From the NCBI GenBank assembly GCA_021904315.1, contig CM038915.1:9982001-10046000 (forward strand): a stretch of DNA of 64,000 bases, written 5' to 3'. Source of the DNA: Sphagnum magellanicum. Its lineage: Eukaryota; Streptophyta; Sphagnopsida; Sphagnales; Sphagnaceae. This document shows positions 22,201 to 35,447 of this stretch, piece after piece. Below the pieces are notes generated by a model. The model saw nothing but the letters and a program-made list of their open reading frames with translations. It had not been told where the DNA came from and did not search any database. Both the position numbers and the translations under genes were made by a program. Within the stretch, counting starts at the first letter, position 1; each line of letters opens with the position of its first letter.

Positions 22201-23953
22201 ATGAGGAGAGCTTTGGTGATAGCCATTCCGCTCCTTTTGGCATCTATTGGAGGCCTCGTGATCTTGGCGTGGACTTGCTTCAGACGCTCTCCAAATCGTC
22301 CACCCAAAAAATCCTCCCGCCGCGCAGTCTCAACCCGAGCGCAGTTAACTCGCCAAGTATGTTTCAACACCTCTGCTATGGCCAGACTTGATATCCCTCT
22401 TCCACCACTCTTGTAAGAAGCCGAATAGGTAGAATTGAGCTGAATGTCCATCGCCTGCACACGCTGACGTACCGTTTGCTGTGTGATCACATGACTCAGA
22501 ACTCGTGGAGAGAGAAGCTGGTGGAAGAGATCATGGACAAAGTGGGAGTTCTTCTCTCCGAAGTCGTCCAGCAAGGAAGAGGAATTTGTTCAAGCAATAA
22601 TAACGAGCCTGCTCGAGATCGACGAAATCAGCGTACTAGTGTAGAGGAACAGGACAACACTAGTAGTCATGGAGTCATTATTGAAACCGCAGAGACGTCC
22701 GGAACCACACTACCGCCCCCTAGGTGCTGCAACCCATTCACAGCACTCTCAATCGAACAGTTGCAACGAAACCTTGACACTACTACTTCTTCTTCCCAGA
22801 AAGTCACAGAAGCAAATCAGGAAATCTTGAAGAGTAACAGTTGTATCGTGAAGATGATGCCGGAGGAGCAAACAGTCGTCACGTGTTCCAACAACATGCA
22901 GCAGGAGGCGGCGAAAGGAGCAGACGAAATCGTCGTGTCTGCAACTACTACTACTGATACTAATAATGATGTACAAGATATCAACTCCGTAGAAGATTTG
23001 GAAGTACTCTTGCATTCAGCAGCAGGAAGACTTTGTCGCTCTATTCTGGCTTTGTCGTCCCTCGATCCTGCAAGTATGGAGACATCATTCATTCTCCCCA
23101 AACTATCAGCGTCGTCGTCGTTTCCAGAACCACAACCTGTCAGGATCGATGCTGCTACTGCCGCTGCAGGAACGAGTACCGACGCTCCAGAGGTATTGAA
23201 AGGTGGAGGTGGATCCTCGTGTCTCCTCCATCAAGAGAGAGAACAAGATATTGATCACTTTGAGTTTCCAGATTGCAAAGTGACGAATACGGCACCCGAA
23301 ATAGTGCCGTCTACAGCTTCCGATCGCAGCCTTCCGAAGGACCAGTCGCCCTTGGACCTCCGTGGCTATGGTTGGAGCACAGCTCCAGAATGGCAAAAGG
23401 AATTCGACAACGAAATCATCAAGAACCGAAGAGGTATTTCTGCTGCTAGTGCATTCCCAGAGATCCTCACTGTAATGTCCTGGTTTCCTGATCAGATTAC
23501 TCTGGATAGCAGCAAGACTTGTGCGAAAAACTGATGTATCTTCGGGGTGTTCTTGCAGCACATAGCCGGTATCACCACCCTCGGAGGGAGGTAATACCGC
23601 TATACGAAGCCGTTCGGCAGTATTACAAAGAAGAGCAAGAAACTGTGAGAAGCAAATGGCTCGACATCCAGAAGCGATACTTGGCGACTAAAGAAATGCT
23701 CAAGCTCAAGCGACTGGCTGAGGAGCAACAGCAACAACTCGATAAAGGCGCTGATGCACAAGTGAACACGAAAGGGCATAAGCTCTCATCATCGAGTTCC
23801 GATTTTGGAGACGAGAAAAGCAAGCAGGTGGTCAGGTCTATGTTGACATCGTCATCTGACACAACAGACGACGACGACGAAGACAAGAGTTCCGAGAACG
23901 CACCACGACAAACTTCCATCAAAGGAAAGTGCAAAAGGAAACATACACAGTGA
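22201..23953 (+). CDS. membrane-anchored protein of unknown function, three exons
   Basis: Exon 1 is 22201-22356 (52 codons), with donor CAA|GTATGT. Exon 2 starts at 22500 after ATGACTCAG and is in phase. Exon 3 ends with TGA at 23953. Two splices fit the second junction: 23434-23516 (83 nt, GAG|GTATTT, giving 508 aa) or 23472-23512 (41 nt, giving 522 aa). The longer intron is more plantlike. The first Met of exon 1 next to the hydrophobic run was taken as start. Residues 4-26 form one transmembrane segment or signal anchor followed by basic residues (RRSPNRPPKKSSRR). The middle is Ser/Thr-rich and low in complexity. A conserved-looking block runs from GYGWSTAPEWQKEFDNEI into LCEKLMYLRGVL and a charged helix (KEEQETVRSKWLDIQKRY). 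The tail is acidic then basic. I do not recognise the family. Confidence 0.6.
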
Positions 23954-24250
23954 GTGTCTCCGAGTGAAAAGCTCAGAGAATGAATACAGCTCTGTCTTCT
24001 TCTTCTTCTTTTTCTTCAAACTGCACGTATAATCCAAGAGCTTTGAAACAACAAATCAATCAGAATCCAAGAGCTTTCTTTGCATCATCATATCAGTCAG
24101 AAATCCAACAAGACTCTCCAATTCTGGCAACCAAAAGGAGCCAGGAAAGTTGTGAACAAAATGCATTGCTGTATGAATCAACCTTCATGATCAATAAAGA
24201 GACAAACATACTTCACCTTGATTTCCTCACAGACCTGACACTCTGAAGAC
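23954..24250 (+). other. probable 3' flank of the unknown membrane-protein gene
   Basis: Follows the TGA directly, with CT-rich sequence and two copies of AATCCAAGAGCTTT (24030 and 24065). No polyadenylation signal can be assigned with confidence. Confidence 0.3.
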
Positions 24251-24369
24251 TGCAAAATGCTCACTCTCTTTCCCGTAGATCTCACAACTAAAACTGTAAG
24301 CATTTCCAGGTCTACTTCAGAGCTCAATAAACAAGCATGCAATCACACAGATGGGAAGTGTGTTTTCTA

Positions 24370-24655
24370 AGCAGTGCTTAGTTTTTGGGCGAATTTTTGC
24401 ACAGCTGTGGCAAAAAAAATCCAGTGCAAAGTGTACAAAGGGTTCTTTTGGGAAAAAGGTGCAAAAGTTGCCATATTTTGAGGGGAAAAACATCAGAAGT
24501 CACTACACTCAAACAATGAGTTCCTGGAGGTTGCCAGAACAAAGCAGGATCCCAAAACATTTCTACTTTGCTGGGTGACCTCTAGCCAAATTCAGCTCAG
24601 TCCTCTTGTGGACAATGGGCAGTCCACCTACTTGACAAATTTGAGAAAAAAAAAC
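24370..24655 (+). repeat. dispersed repeat, copy 1 of 2
   Basis: About 285 bases that match 35448-35728 in the same orientation. Shared blocks include ACATTTCTACTTTGCTGG (here) against AAATTTCTACTTTGCTGG, AGTCCACCTACTTGACAAAT, and AAGTGTACAAAGG against AAGTGTGCAAAGG. It has no terminal structure I can identify. The two copies bracket the phosphofructokinase gene about 11 kb apart. Confidence 0.75.
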
Positions 24656-25388
24656 CGCTGGTTCTTAGTAAGGAACAAGAAACAGAACAGAATGCTACAG
24701 AAATTGACTAGTAAACAATAGAGAATTCAACGAAGAAATGACTCTACAAAACAGAGAGAAATCGTGATGAGATGAAAACATCAAGACGTGCATCTTCATA
24801 CATATATATCTGTGAAAGTCCAATAAAAAACAGCAGTTGCAGGTACCAAGCATAAGCTTTGTTTGCACAAAGTCCAAAAAGACCAATGCAAGGGAAGAAG
24901 AATCCCTTGAACAATTCCTCATTGACAAAACAGGGGGAAAGAAGAACCAACTACCAATGGCAAAGTCCATGAGTGAGTTACAAATGCACATCGAATTTTG
25001 ATTCGTGGCAAATCTAATATGAGCATTGATGCAGTTTGACATGCATTGCTAAATACTGCTGCTGTTGCCACTGATGCTACACATGCATATATGATCTATG
25101 ATACTCCATAGATAAGCTTGCTGTCTACTTACTGATGCCATCACATAGTTCCACTGTGGGTTTCTTTGCAATCATGTGGGAAGAAAACCAAAGTGTGCTC
25201 CAAAGACTGCATCTCTTATGTTGAATCTTCATGACCTCTTTTCTAAAGAGAGAGAGATGCTGTGAGTGTTGACTCTAGATTTGAACCTGGTTCTCTTGTA
25301 GCCCAACCTTGTTGGCTGCTGCTCTGAGTAATAAGGTGCAGAGATAGTATGCTGTATTCAGCACCTCTGAAATTGTTCTATCATTGTT

Positions 25389-28300
25389 CTAAGGAGCTTC
25401 CTGGTTGACATTTGCTGTTGGTTCACCAGGTACAGGGGATGTCACCAAGGAGGATCCTGTCACTGGCAAGAACTGTCTGTCTCCTGTGACAATTTGAGTT
25501 TTTGAATTGTCTGCCGTTGTCTCATTGTTAATACTTCCATTACCATTTGTAATCTGGCCAACAAAAGTGCCCATTGCAAAGGTCATCAAAAGACCAAAGT
25601 AACAGATGAGAAAATTGAAGGGGACAAGACAAAACCAACAGTTTCTCAACAGTGCCAGAACTAATTCCACATTCACTAAAATGGACAGCTGGTTCACACT
25701 CATACAGAGCCAGCAGACAAGAGACATAACATGATTGTCAGTGAAGAATGTGGGATGTCAACAAAAGGAAAAAGCAACAACAGATGAAAGAAGACAAGGT
25801 GACAGACGGCCACGATGCAAGAATGAGAAGAGGAAGAGGACCAACAACCCTGATATGATCTTCTTAGAAGCCCTGAGTGTGAGACAAAGATAAGGAAAGA
25901 GAGACACCCACACTATTGCACCTGTATATCAGAGCTGTTTGAAAATGTGGAAGCTACTCAGATCTTTTGAGCTTGCACTTCATCTTAAAGAAGGAACAAA
26001 TGGTCATAATCAGTTGCAGAAACTGGGTGGGGTTGAATGATTTTACTGTGGTTGGAGAATCCTGAGAGGGAGATGTTGTAGGAGATTTTGATGTTTGCTC
26101 AGCTGCATCTTTTTTCATTTTCTCAGCTTGCATCAAGGCCTTCGCTCTGCGCTTCTCCTCTATAATCACCTTATAGAGCAAAAAGTCAGGTTGATTTGTC
26201 CCTGATAGCAGACGAGCCCACATTCGGTCGGCCACATTGACATGCCGCTGTGTCCTTGTTACTCTCTGAACATGATATCAGGTCATCAGACAACATTGAA
26301 ATGGAGACAATATGCATATTCACCAAGATTGCCATATTTCAAAGCCTGGAAGATCTCAAGAAGCAAACTTCTTGAAGCACTAATTACTAGCTGGGAACAA
26401 AGTGCCACTCAAACCTTGAAGGACTTCACCTGCACATACAAGGTCCTGCATGGAGCACTTACTGGGATAGGAATGTAGCAGTGGCGGTTATTGACAGGTC
26501 CTGCAGTGAAACCACAGTAGCCCGCCATTGCACCATGGATGGCACTATGAGCCAATAGAGTGCAGTAGACATTGTCAGATGCATTGCTAGGAATAGCTCG
26601 AACCATATATGTCGGATCTGCCACATATTAGAAAATCAGCCATTCTCTAGCAATGTCACAAGCCTTTACTAACCAACAGAAGCAACTCAGATACAATGTG
26701 AACATTGTTGATACCTATGTATTTCAAATTCAGGGGCTCCTTAAAAGTAGGGTGAGCCTTGGCAAAGTGCTCCTGCAGGACAACAAAGTGTACCATTGCC
26801 AGTCAGTTGTTCTCCACAGTGATCATGTGAAGAGAAAGAGGGGAAATTGATTGGGTCTACACCCCTTAGAGTACTGTTGCCTCATCTTTCGCATGCTGCT
26901 GCAAACTCCATTTTCCAAACAGTTCAGAGTGGTCAAAAGGACTATGACCCCTGGAAATCAAGCAAGCTCCATCTGAACAACTGGTGTCATGGAGCACTTG
27001 GGCAACAGTTGTCCTCACTGGCCAATGTGCAGCCAATTTTAGTAAGGCAGGATTGCATCAGGGAGAGACTTCAAAAGTCAAATTTGCACATAGGTTTCAA
27101 AAGCAGATACATACCTTCAAATTTTGACAGAGCCACAGACCAACATCCAGAAGCAAGCGGTTTCCAGATGCATCAATGAGACTGTCATGAGAACCCATAC
27201 TCTCAGCCATTAACTCCTGGCCAGCACCCTCAGCAACAACAATCACCATGTGCCCATTCTCACGTAGTCTCTGCTCTACAAACTCATACAAACCCCCTGG
27301 CCCCTCCAAGTAGAATGGCACTTCTGGAATCAAGCATAAGTCCTGCATTCATACCAGCCAATCACCCCCTCCCCCCCCCAAAAAAAAACCTAATCAGAAA
27401 CTATTCCACCAGCCATTTAGCACAAGGAGAGAACTTTGCAACATCTAGTCAAGCCCAGGAAAAACTCAAGAAGAAACTGCAAAAGCACTAATCAAAATCT
27501 CCTTTGAGAGACAGAAGGGACATGACATTTACTTTCTGAGATGAAGGACACTTAATAGAGGTAACCTGCTAATTCTTGCACAAGGGGAAGACAAAAAAAC
27601 ACAAGGTAGTTGAAATATCCAGAAGAAGTCAATAGAGAAAAATTACCACATCACGACTTGCTAATGTGGCATACATTGCAATATATCCTGGAACAAGACA
27701 CTTGCATGTTAGCACTGCATCACAAAAAAACATTTGCTCCACTTCAAGAAGAGTCAAGGGGCTTTCCTGAGAAGCCTTAAAGATCCCTAAGCACTCATCA
27801 CAACAAAAGAGGAAGGGAATAGAAAGGAAAAAGAGAATCACATACCACTATAGCGACCCATAAGCTTGACCAGACCAATACCATTCTGTGCACTCTCAGC
27901 TTCAACATGAGCTGCATTGATTGCACGTTGAGCCTCCTCCACTGCTGTATCAAACCCAAATGACTTGTCTATGATCTGTTACCCACAGCCCATTGACAAG
28001 GACACTACAGTAATTTACATGAGCCACACCAATAGTCCTCCAAATTGATATGGGATGTACAGATAATGGTTAATAAGACTTACACCCAAAAAGAATCTTG
28101 TGGACAGACCTCCCTTCCTTGGGATATCAGTAAGATTTCCAAGAAAACTTTATAATAACAATTTTAGGTAACCACTCTATCAGTTCCAGCAAAACCACAA
28201 ATACCACAAGAATGAGTGTGGTCATAACCTTACATGAGTATCACACACAAAGTATCAGTCCAAGATGACTAGCAGTGCCTAGCTGTCATGATCCCTACTG

Positions 28301-31300
28301 ACTACATGAGCTCCTGACAGTGGGTGTAGCTAAGTATATAATACTGTGCCCAAAATTTCAGGCAAACAGTTATACAAAGTCTGCATGAGTTTCTGTCAAA
28401 TTTGCAGAACCAACAGGTCATGATTCTGGCTAACACTTGAGCCCTAGCTCAGGAGTTAAGAGTATCGCCATTCAAGTTGCACAAACTTGTCAGGGTAAGC
28501 TTCATCCCGTGTAAAAGCAAGCATCTATGCCTGCGGCAATAGAGATGCCTACATAGAGGTAGTAGTTGGTGCCTCCTGAGCCTTTAAGCAGACCAGCATT
28601 CCACAGCAATATGTACAACCACAACCAAGAAAACAAATGGCATGGGTTCACAGTGTTAACTTACATCAATGTCATTATCAATTGTTTTTGGAATGCCTGC
28701 AACAACCACCTCCAAACCCCGCCTTACACACTCCTGCAGTTTGAAAGAGGCCCCAACAAAATTCATCAACGAACAAAACTAGCCCAACAAACTCTTGGCA
28801 TGAAGTACTTCACCTCAAAGGACTGAGACAGCTCAACTTGTACCAGTGAAAGGTAGCTACTTGCAATCTGGCTTTGGTTACAACTAAATGTAAGCAGGCA
28901 TAAAGCACAGAAATTATGAATTCTGCTTGGCGGCACCAGATATCCAATACATCATCTCACATACCATACAGGAATCAGCTTGACCAGTCAAGGAAGAGAA
29001 AGGGGGTTGGAGAAATATCATACCTTATGGATGGCCCAAGCTCCCTTCTGTGTGCCATCACCACCTATGATGTAAACCTTCACAGTTGTCACAAAAAAAC
29101 CATGGTCACATTCCAATTCATCTAAGGGTCTTGCAGTTGCTGGACACTTTGTGATCAACCACCATGATGATACTTCCCAAATGGCGCATTTGAAAGCTTG
29201 GTACTGTAAGTTGGGACGATCAGTTCTCTGGTCAAGTGTCAACATTGTATGTTTCTTGCCCAGATCATTCAGTGCTGTGGGAAGACCAATAATTCCCCCA
29301 GTACAGACTGATGGCTTGTGGGCACCGTTGCAGCAAGTTTTGCATCCAACATCTACTTAAAAACACTGCAAAATTGACTTTGGTATTTCAATGGCATCAG
29401 AACTTCAAGGCATGCCCGTATCAGGTGAACTCTGATGGAGAGTCTACACTAAACTCTTCTCAACTTGACAAAGGAGATGCTTTGCAATAAAAGAGAAATG
29501 ACAGCACTAATGCATATCTTGGAGAAGTTAATCTAGTGTATAACAAACACAAAAAATCCAATGTAAGGGAGGCATTGTTCCATAATCAGATACAAATCTC
29601 TGCCAGATCTCTAGAGAGTAGTACTACAATTAGGCTTGAAAAGTGCATTCCTCACCTGATTGATCCCCCGATCTTCAATAGAATCAACAATTTTTGAAGT
29701 CTCATGGCCACCACGTGATGTGCGCAGAATGGTGCCCCCCCGCTTGTGGATGTCATTGACAACTTTTGGATTAAGGTCTATGGTATTTCGGGAATAAAAC
29801 CCTCTGTAGCCTCCCTGCATCCATGAGCTTAGCTTTCATTGCAGTATCCTCATTGCCACCTTAGAACCAGTCCTCATATGGTCTGATAAATCTTCCGAAC
29901 AGTAGCAGACTTCTTGGAAGACCATGGGGATTCCTTACAATCTTTCATGCACTACCCCAACTCAGAACAGTTTAGATACATGGAATGTAGGACCTTTTGC
30001 CCGGCAACCTGAAGAAAGTGCTCCATAACACAGCTTGTCATCATGAACATGAAGAGGATGAGGGGGTGAATGTCTTACAACTATGCCATAGATCTCACGG
30101 ACTCCATACTGAGTCCAAAGCCCACACACTATCTCACGAATCACAGTGTTTAAACCAGGACACAGGCCCCCACATGTAACAATGGCAGCCTTCACATCCT
30201 CTGATTTGAAGTAGATCTGCAAATTTCAAACCAAAGGAAGAAATGTAGCGGAGTTTGAAAAGAAACAAAAATACTGCTATAAGAACAGACTGCAGGTAGC
30301 CTGAGAAGAAAGGCAGTTGATTACTTCACATATCTGTTAGATTTCTGAGACAACTCCACAATAACGATCCAAAAGTAACTCTTATGTCAGCTCGAGCCAG
30401 GAAAAACATAATCAGGAACCACTGGTGGGTATATAAGAGTATCAAATAATCGGTCCAACATTTTGAGCACACAACCATACAATAAAATTCTGTGCCCTGA
30501 GTTTCTGTCATATTTCAATCAAATTTTGCAAAGCAACAGGAAGACTCCAGCATGATGTTTGCTAACACTAAAGAGGCAGTCAAATACCTTTCAATGGGTT
30601 AGGCAAGATAGACATCACATAACGAGTCAAGCTTCATCACTCCACAAATGCATAAAACCAGAATTCTTCAGTAACTGGCAGAAGTTCCATTGACAGTTGT
30701 AACTTACAGAGAGGTGGAAACAAAGACAAGGATCAAGATTATGTTTGCTTGCTGTAGCCTTGTGGCCATAGACCCATGTCAGCTCTGAACTGAGCAAGAG
30801 ATGTGTGAGGATCAGGAACAGGAAAGGGCAACAGCATACTGGCCACAACCTTGGTGGAGGGCATATTCAGTAACAAGGTACTGCTCAAAGGTAGACATTC
30901 AGGCAGTCGGCCCACCTTTTTTAGGTGAATTTCCTGCTTGAGACAGTCTCCAAATTTGCACCCATGTGAGAGGTTACAAAGAAGGTGTGAGGGTTGGGCT
31001 TATTTCTAACATTTGATTTTCTCTCATTCCATACACATCTTCCATGAATTTCTGATGCCAGTTGCTCCCTACCTGAAATGAGGAAATCCTGGAAGCTGGG
31101 ACCTTTTTCCTTGTGGTTCCAATTTGCTGACCTTGGAAGAGCTACTATTCCTGCCAGAGAGCACAGACAGGACAGGGGCACAGACAGACAGAGAGAGATA
31201 GAGAACCTTTTCACGAGGTCCAGCTCGCCGAAAGTAAATACCACCTGAAGGTTTGTTAATGTTCACCACCACCTGTCACACACACACACACACAGCTGTC

Positions 31301-32648
31301 ATTAGTCAAGATTGAGAAGTTGATACTAAATCACTTCAAGCTCCATTTCTGTTTCCATGCACACTGTCTGTGTCTCAGCTCACAATCACCTCTGATAGAC
31401 ACATGAGGGAGTAAGTTTGGTGCACAAGACTCCTTTGATCTCTCTTCAGCCAGAAGTGTGCAACCAACAGAGCAAAAATATATATGTATACAAACTTTGG
31501 TGAATCCAATTCGCATGGGTAAGAAGGACACAGGAGAAGAATATCATCAACAGCAAGAGACTTACATCCTTTGCAACTACATCAGTTTCCTCCACAAAGT
31601 ATTGCCTGCATCACAAAGCCAGCATGAAGCCCGGGCATATGATCACCTCCTGGCAAGAGCTCAAGATTTCCATTTCAAGGATTTCAGCTTTTGTTTGTAG
31701 AAAAAACATCACCACCATCTAGAAAATTCTCAATGAGCATCATTGCTGAAGTAGGTATTTATCTTCTATGCATTCTGTTCCATTTGCAGAAGGAAAGAAA
31801 TTTCTGATACACCACCCAACAGCATACATTCCCACCATGCACAGAATATGGATGTCATCTTCCTTGCATGTCAAAATCCCTCAGTGTATCAAATGGAAAT
31901 GGTAGCTTGAGAAATACGAATTGCGCTTTCATTCTGGCTCACCTTACAGCTGCATAGGCAGGGTTGTGCTTCAAAGGATTGGCATAAGTCTGCACACACA
32001 AACACACACACACAAGATACAGATCGACCCATGAAGCACATGAAATAGAGCAGATCACAAACCAGGACTGCAAAATGCAGTTTACAAGCAGAGCAGATGT
32101 GAGAGCCTTACCGGAAGACCAGGAAGCCAATCTGTGAGGTGCGGAACATCTTCCAGAATAGCACCTCCAGCACCTTCCACAATTTTGCTGGGTTCTGAAT
32201 CGATAGAAGAAGACATAATGACTGTTTTCTGCTTCCTCCGATCACGTTTATTCTTCTTGTCGTCGTCGTCGTCCTCGACAATGCAGTAACCTAATCTTCT
32301 CCGCAACAACACTGCACTACTCTCGCCTACGAAGAAAACAGCATGCAGTCGAAGAGCAGCAGCAGCAGCAACCGCCGCCTCTTCTCCCCTATTAGCGAAG
32401 CTGCCGATTCCGTTCTTCTTCCTCGTCAAAACTCTAGATTGTCCTCCTCTTCCTCTGACACTTGTTCTTCTTCTTATTGCAACTGCAGCGGCTGATGATA
32501 CAAGACAAGAACCAGAACCAGAACAGATCTCGCCGAATTGTGTTTCCGACGCTTGCAGACTTCCTGCTGCTTCTCTCCTCCTCCTCCTCGCTTCACAAAC
32601 AAAACCGGAATGCAGATTCGATGATATACTGGAGCTCAAGCACGCCAT
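25389..32648 (-). CDS. PFK: ATP-dependent 6-phosphofructokinase, plastid type
   Basis: Phosphorylates fructose-6-phosphate to fructose-1,6-bisphosphate with ATP. Exons: 32648-32112, 31989-31943, 31605-31566, 31272-31207, 30216-30079, 29814-29656, 29077-29024, 28733-28665, 27975-27846, 27687-27647, 27342-27115, 26772-26715, 26617-26463, 26265-25954. All phases agree, giving 677 aa. The start is the Met of [16 protein letters not shown], a Ser/Arg-rich transit-like leader; in-frame Mets upstream (32753) and just before [10 protein letters not shown] are alternatives. Motifs: CGGLCPG (245-251), GGDG (334-337, ATP type), PKTIDND (362-368, base Asp 366), MGR (409-411). Residue 307 is Arg where plant enzymes have Gly (GTILGTSRGG). 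A last-exon alternative, a donor at 26047 joined to 25553-25389, keeps phase and gives a Ser/Thr/Asn-rich 701-aa form. The unusual length comes from the leader. Confidence 0.93.
28440..28520 (+). repeat. tRNA-like (SINE-like) sequence in a phosphofructokinase intron
   Basis: CCCTAGCTCAGGAGTTAAGAG resembles a pol III A box and is followed by a short stem-like stretch. A clear B box is missing, so this is only a hint of an old SINE head inside the intron between the exons at 28665 and 27975. Confidence 0.2.
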
Positions 32649-33309
32649 ATCCCTCTCTGCCCACACCTCTTGTTCCTTATAAACCTCTCCTCCCCACTCC
32701 CGGCCCACCACCAAGCAAAAGAATCCAACCCCCGGAAAGAAAGAAGAAGCCACGGCAAGACTGAGAGGAGAAGGAACTTATGTTTTTCCTTCAAAGACAC
32801 GATCTACCTGGCCGTGTCAGCAATGTGATGGGCAGCTCAAGAACATGAGGAAGTCTAAGGGAATGACGGACAATGGGAACTATCGCAGCAGCAGCAACAG
32901 CAGCATCACACAAGACAGAGAATCTACTCTTGTGATATGCGATGATGCACTTGTTCCGCCACCCTCTTATTTTTCTCTCCCTCTCTCCCTTCGTTGCTTC
33001 TTCGACGACGATGACGGTGGTGTTGTCGTACAAAACCGCACATACTAATTCCTTACTCCGTGCTTCAAACTACAGTAACGTGCCACTCGTGACGCATTCC
33101 CGAGAGAGAACAGACACGCAGTTGCACTAAAAGTCTTAGTTGCATACAACAAAAAAACTCTGCATTATTTCCGGGATGTGTTTCATGCTTGCACACGTCT
33201 GGTAGAGTTGCCCCAATCGTCTGCAGTACCCTCTGCTGCTCGTAATGGCAGGTACTTGAAATCTTTTGAGCAATTTTCTACAGTTCCTCTTCTGTGTGCT
33301 TGTAGGTCT

Positions 33310-33560
33310 GTCTTGTTGCTTTTGCAGGAGTCTTGGCATTGATGTTGTTGTTGTTGTTGTTGGAGGAGTCTTTGCATTGTTTTTGTTGCAAAAAACTTGG
33401 CATTGTTGTTGTTGTTGTTGTTGGAGTAGAAGGAGGAGGAGTCTTTGCATTGTTGTTGCTGTTGTTGTTGGAGAAGGAGGAGTCTGTGCTTTGTTTTTGT
33501 TGCAGGAATATTGGCATTGTTGTTGTTGTTGTTTTTGCTGCAAGAGCTTTGCACTTTGTG
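33310..33560. repeat. higher-order (GTT)n repeat
   Basis: Runs of GTT/GCT alternate with GGAGGAGTCTTTGCATTG- and TTTTTGTTGCAAAAAACTTGG-like blocks in a loose period of about 60 bases, 4-5 copies. Poly-Gln or poly-Leu open frames in both directions come from this repeat. Confidence 0.75.
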
Positions 33561-35447
33561 AATATGCCGAAATTTGTTTGTTTTGTCCCGAGCAACAAGT
33601 TGTGAAAGTTCTAATGTGGTGTCACTAGTGGGCTGGTGAATCCTCATGTTATAGATGTAAAGGGAAAAATTGCATAAATGAAACCATATATGATTTTTTT
33701 GTTGTTGCCAAACGAATGATTCTTCTTCTCTTTTGCGATCAACGTACAGTTTCTTTAACATGAACTAGAATCATGTCAAAGCAAGCTCTATATGTTAGGA
33801 TCTTTGTGCATGAAGTTTGTCCATGCATCTGTGAGCAAGCACTGGTTGTATTTCTGCAGTTTTTGGACAACCAAACAGGTATCAAAACATATTGAAGGAA
33901 AATTGGGATTGTTTGTATATGAAATTCTAGCAAGAAGGTGAACTTGACTGGCAATAAGGCATGTACAAAAGATTGTGGACTTGGTTCTTCTTTTTCAGTG
34001 TTGAAAGAGATGGGTGCTGTAGCTATGAAGAGCCTTTGTGTGTATTGTCACCATTTTACAAAATGATTGTTTTTGGGGCAGCAAGTCTATATAGGATACT
34101 CTCTTATCTTCAAATCTGGATCATCATTGTTGCCGCAGAACTCCTCAAAACAGTTGAAGAGATAATTTGAGCAACCCGTTTCAGTAAGGTCTTAGCCAAG
34201 TTCAGGCATTGACTCTGTGCATTTGGCTATGAGTGCAATATCGTTATGCATAGAGAGTGTCCTGAAATATACTTATGGGTTGAGCTTGTTCAATCTTGAC
34301 AACAGTTTTCATTCACAAACTTTTCAGAAATCTTTACAACTTTCAGGAAATATTGGTATATCTGAGCTATATCAATCAATTGACTTCATAGTAACCAGAC
34401 TAGGATTTACAAAAGTTATCTGCCTTTGATTTCAAGCTTCATGGATTATTCAAACACAACTTTGTTTCCCCGTGCCCTCTTCTGGGGTTGAGATGCTTCT
34501 CTTATGGATTTCTGAATGCAATATATCTGTATGTCCATTGAGAGAAGGTTACAAAATGTCAAGGAATAATATGCAGGAATTTGCCTCTCTCTGCATCTGT
34601 GCCAGGAGAGGGAGAAGGGAATGAAGAAACTGAGGAACTTAGGGGTGAGTAGAAAGAGTTTGGGCATGAAGATTGTGCCCAGGTGTGGCAATCTCTATAT
34701 ATATGCCTTTGTAAACTGTCTTTACTGATATGCAAAATGTAACCATGTTCCTCAAATACTGTTGGCTATTTGCATCAAGTGTTCTCCAAAGCTATTGGTT
34801 AGAGTTCAGTAAATTTAGAGCCAGAGATGTTTTGATACTTTTCTCACTAGTCCTTGAATCAAGCTTCAAGGTAGTCTTATTATAAACTCTTACACGAGTG
34901 TTTCTCGTTTTAGCTTATCTTGAGCTTCACAGATATCAATAACAGACTTCTTTTAGACTGGTTGAAGAATTCAGTGCATTCAACAAAAGTATTTGTGAAC
35001 ATGTGTGATAGAATTTTGGGTTAGTTGATGATGAAAACTATCTCAATTTTGTCAAGGAGGTAGGTGGTGATGACGGTATGGTGTTTCATTACACTGCATG
35101 CAACAATGCCCTTTGATCACTATCAGATGTCAGCTTACACTTCTTTGTGCATTTCTGGGTTCGTACTTATTAGGTTAGATTTGGGTAGGTGGGTTTGTGA
35201 CCATCCAAAAGAGGGCTTAGCCAAATTTGGCTGCATGTTAGAGATGAAAGTAAAAAGGTTTAGGAATCATGTTACATGTTGGCCACATGCTAGATACTAG
35301 CTAGATATTATTGCCTAAATATGATGAGATGGGTCCAATTTTTCCTCATAATGTGGTGACAAGGGCATTTTTCCCCTCATTTGTACCCCACCCCTTTTTT
35401 TTGTTGCCAAGATGCAAATTTTCACCCCAAAAAATCACTCACGGTAG
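33561..35447. other. intergenic DNA, no gene seen
   Basis: Short unrelated open frames only; no splice-consistent gene found. Confidence 0.4.

Noticed and set aside
25261-25310. GGTTCAAATC on the minus strand as a tRNA B box
   Set aside because: The flanks do not form a T-arm stem, and no A box or acceptor stem fits at tRNA spacing.
25560-25727. Hydrophobic N-terminal half of the open frame at 25389-25727 as a separate membrane protein
   Set aside because: The hydrophobic part precedes a good acceptor (TTGGCCAG before 25553) and is better read as intron or 3' UTR of phosphofructokinase.
33136-33761. Poly-Gln, poly-Leu and poly-Val open frames on both strands
   Set aside because: Produced by the (GTT)n higher-order repeat; no splice partners or conserved segment.
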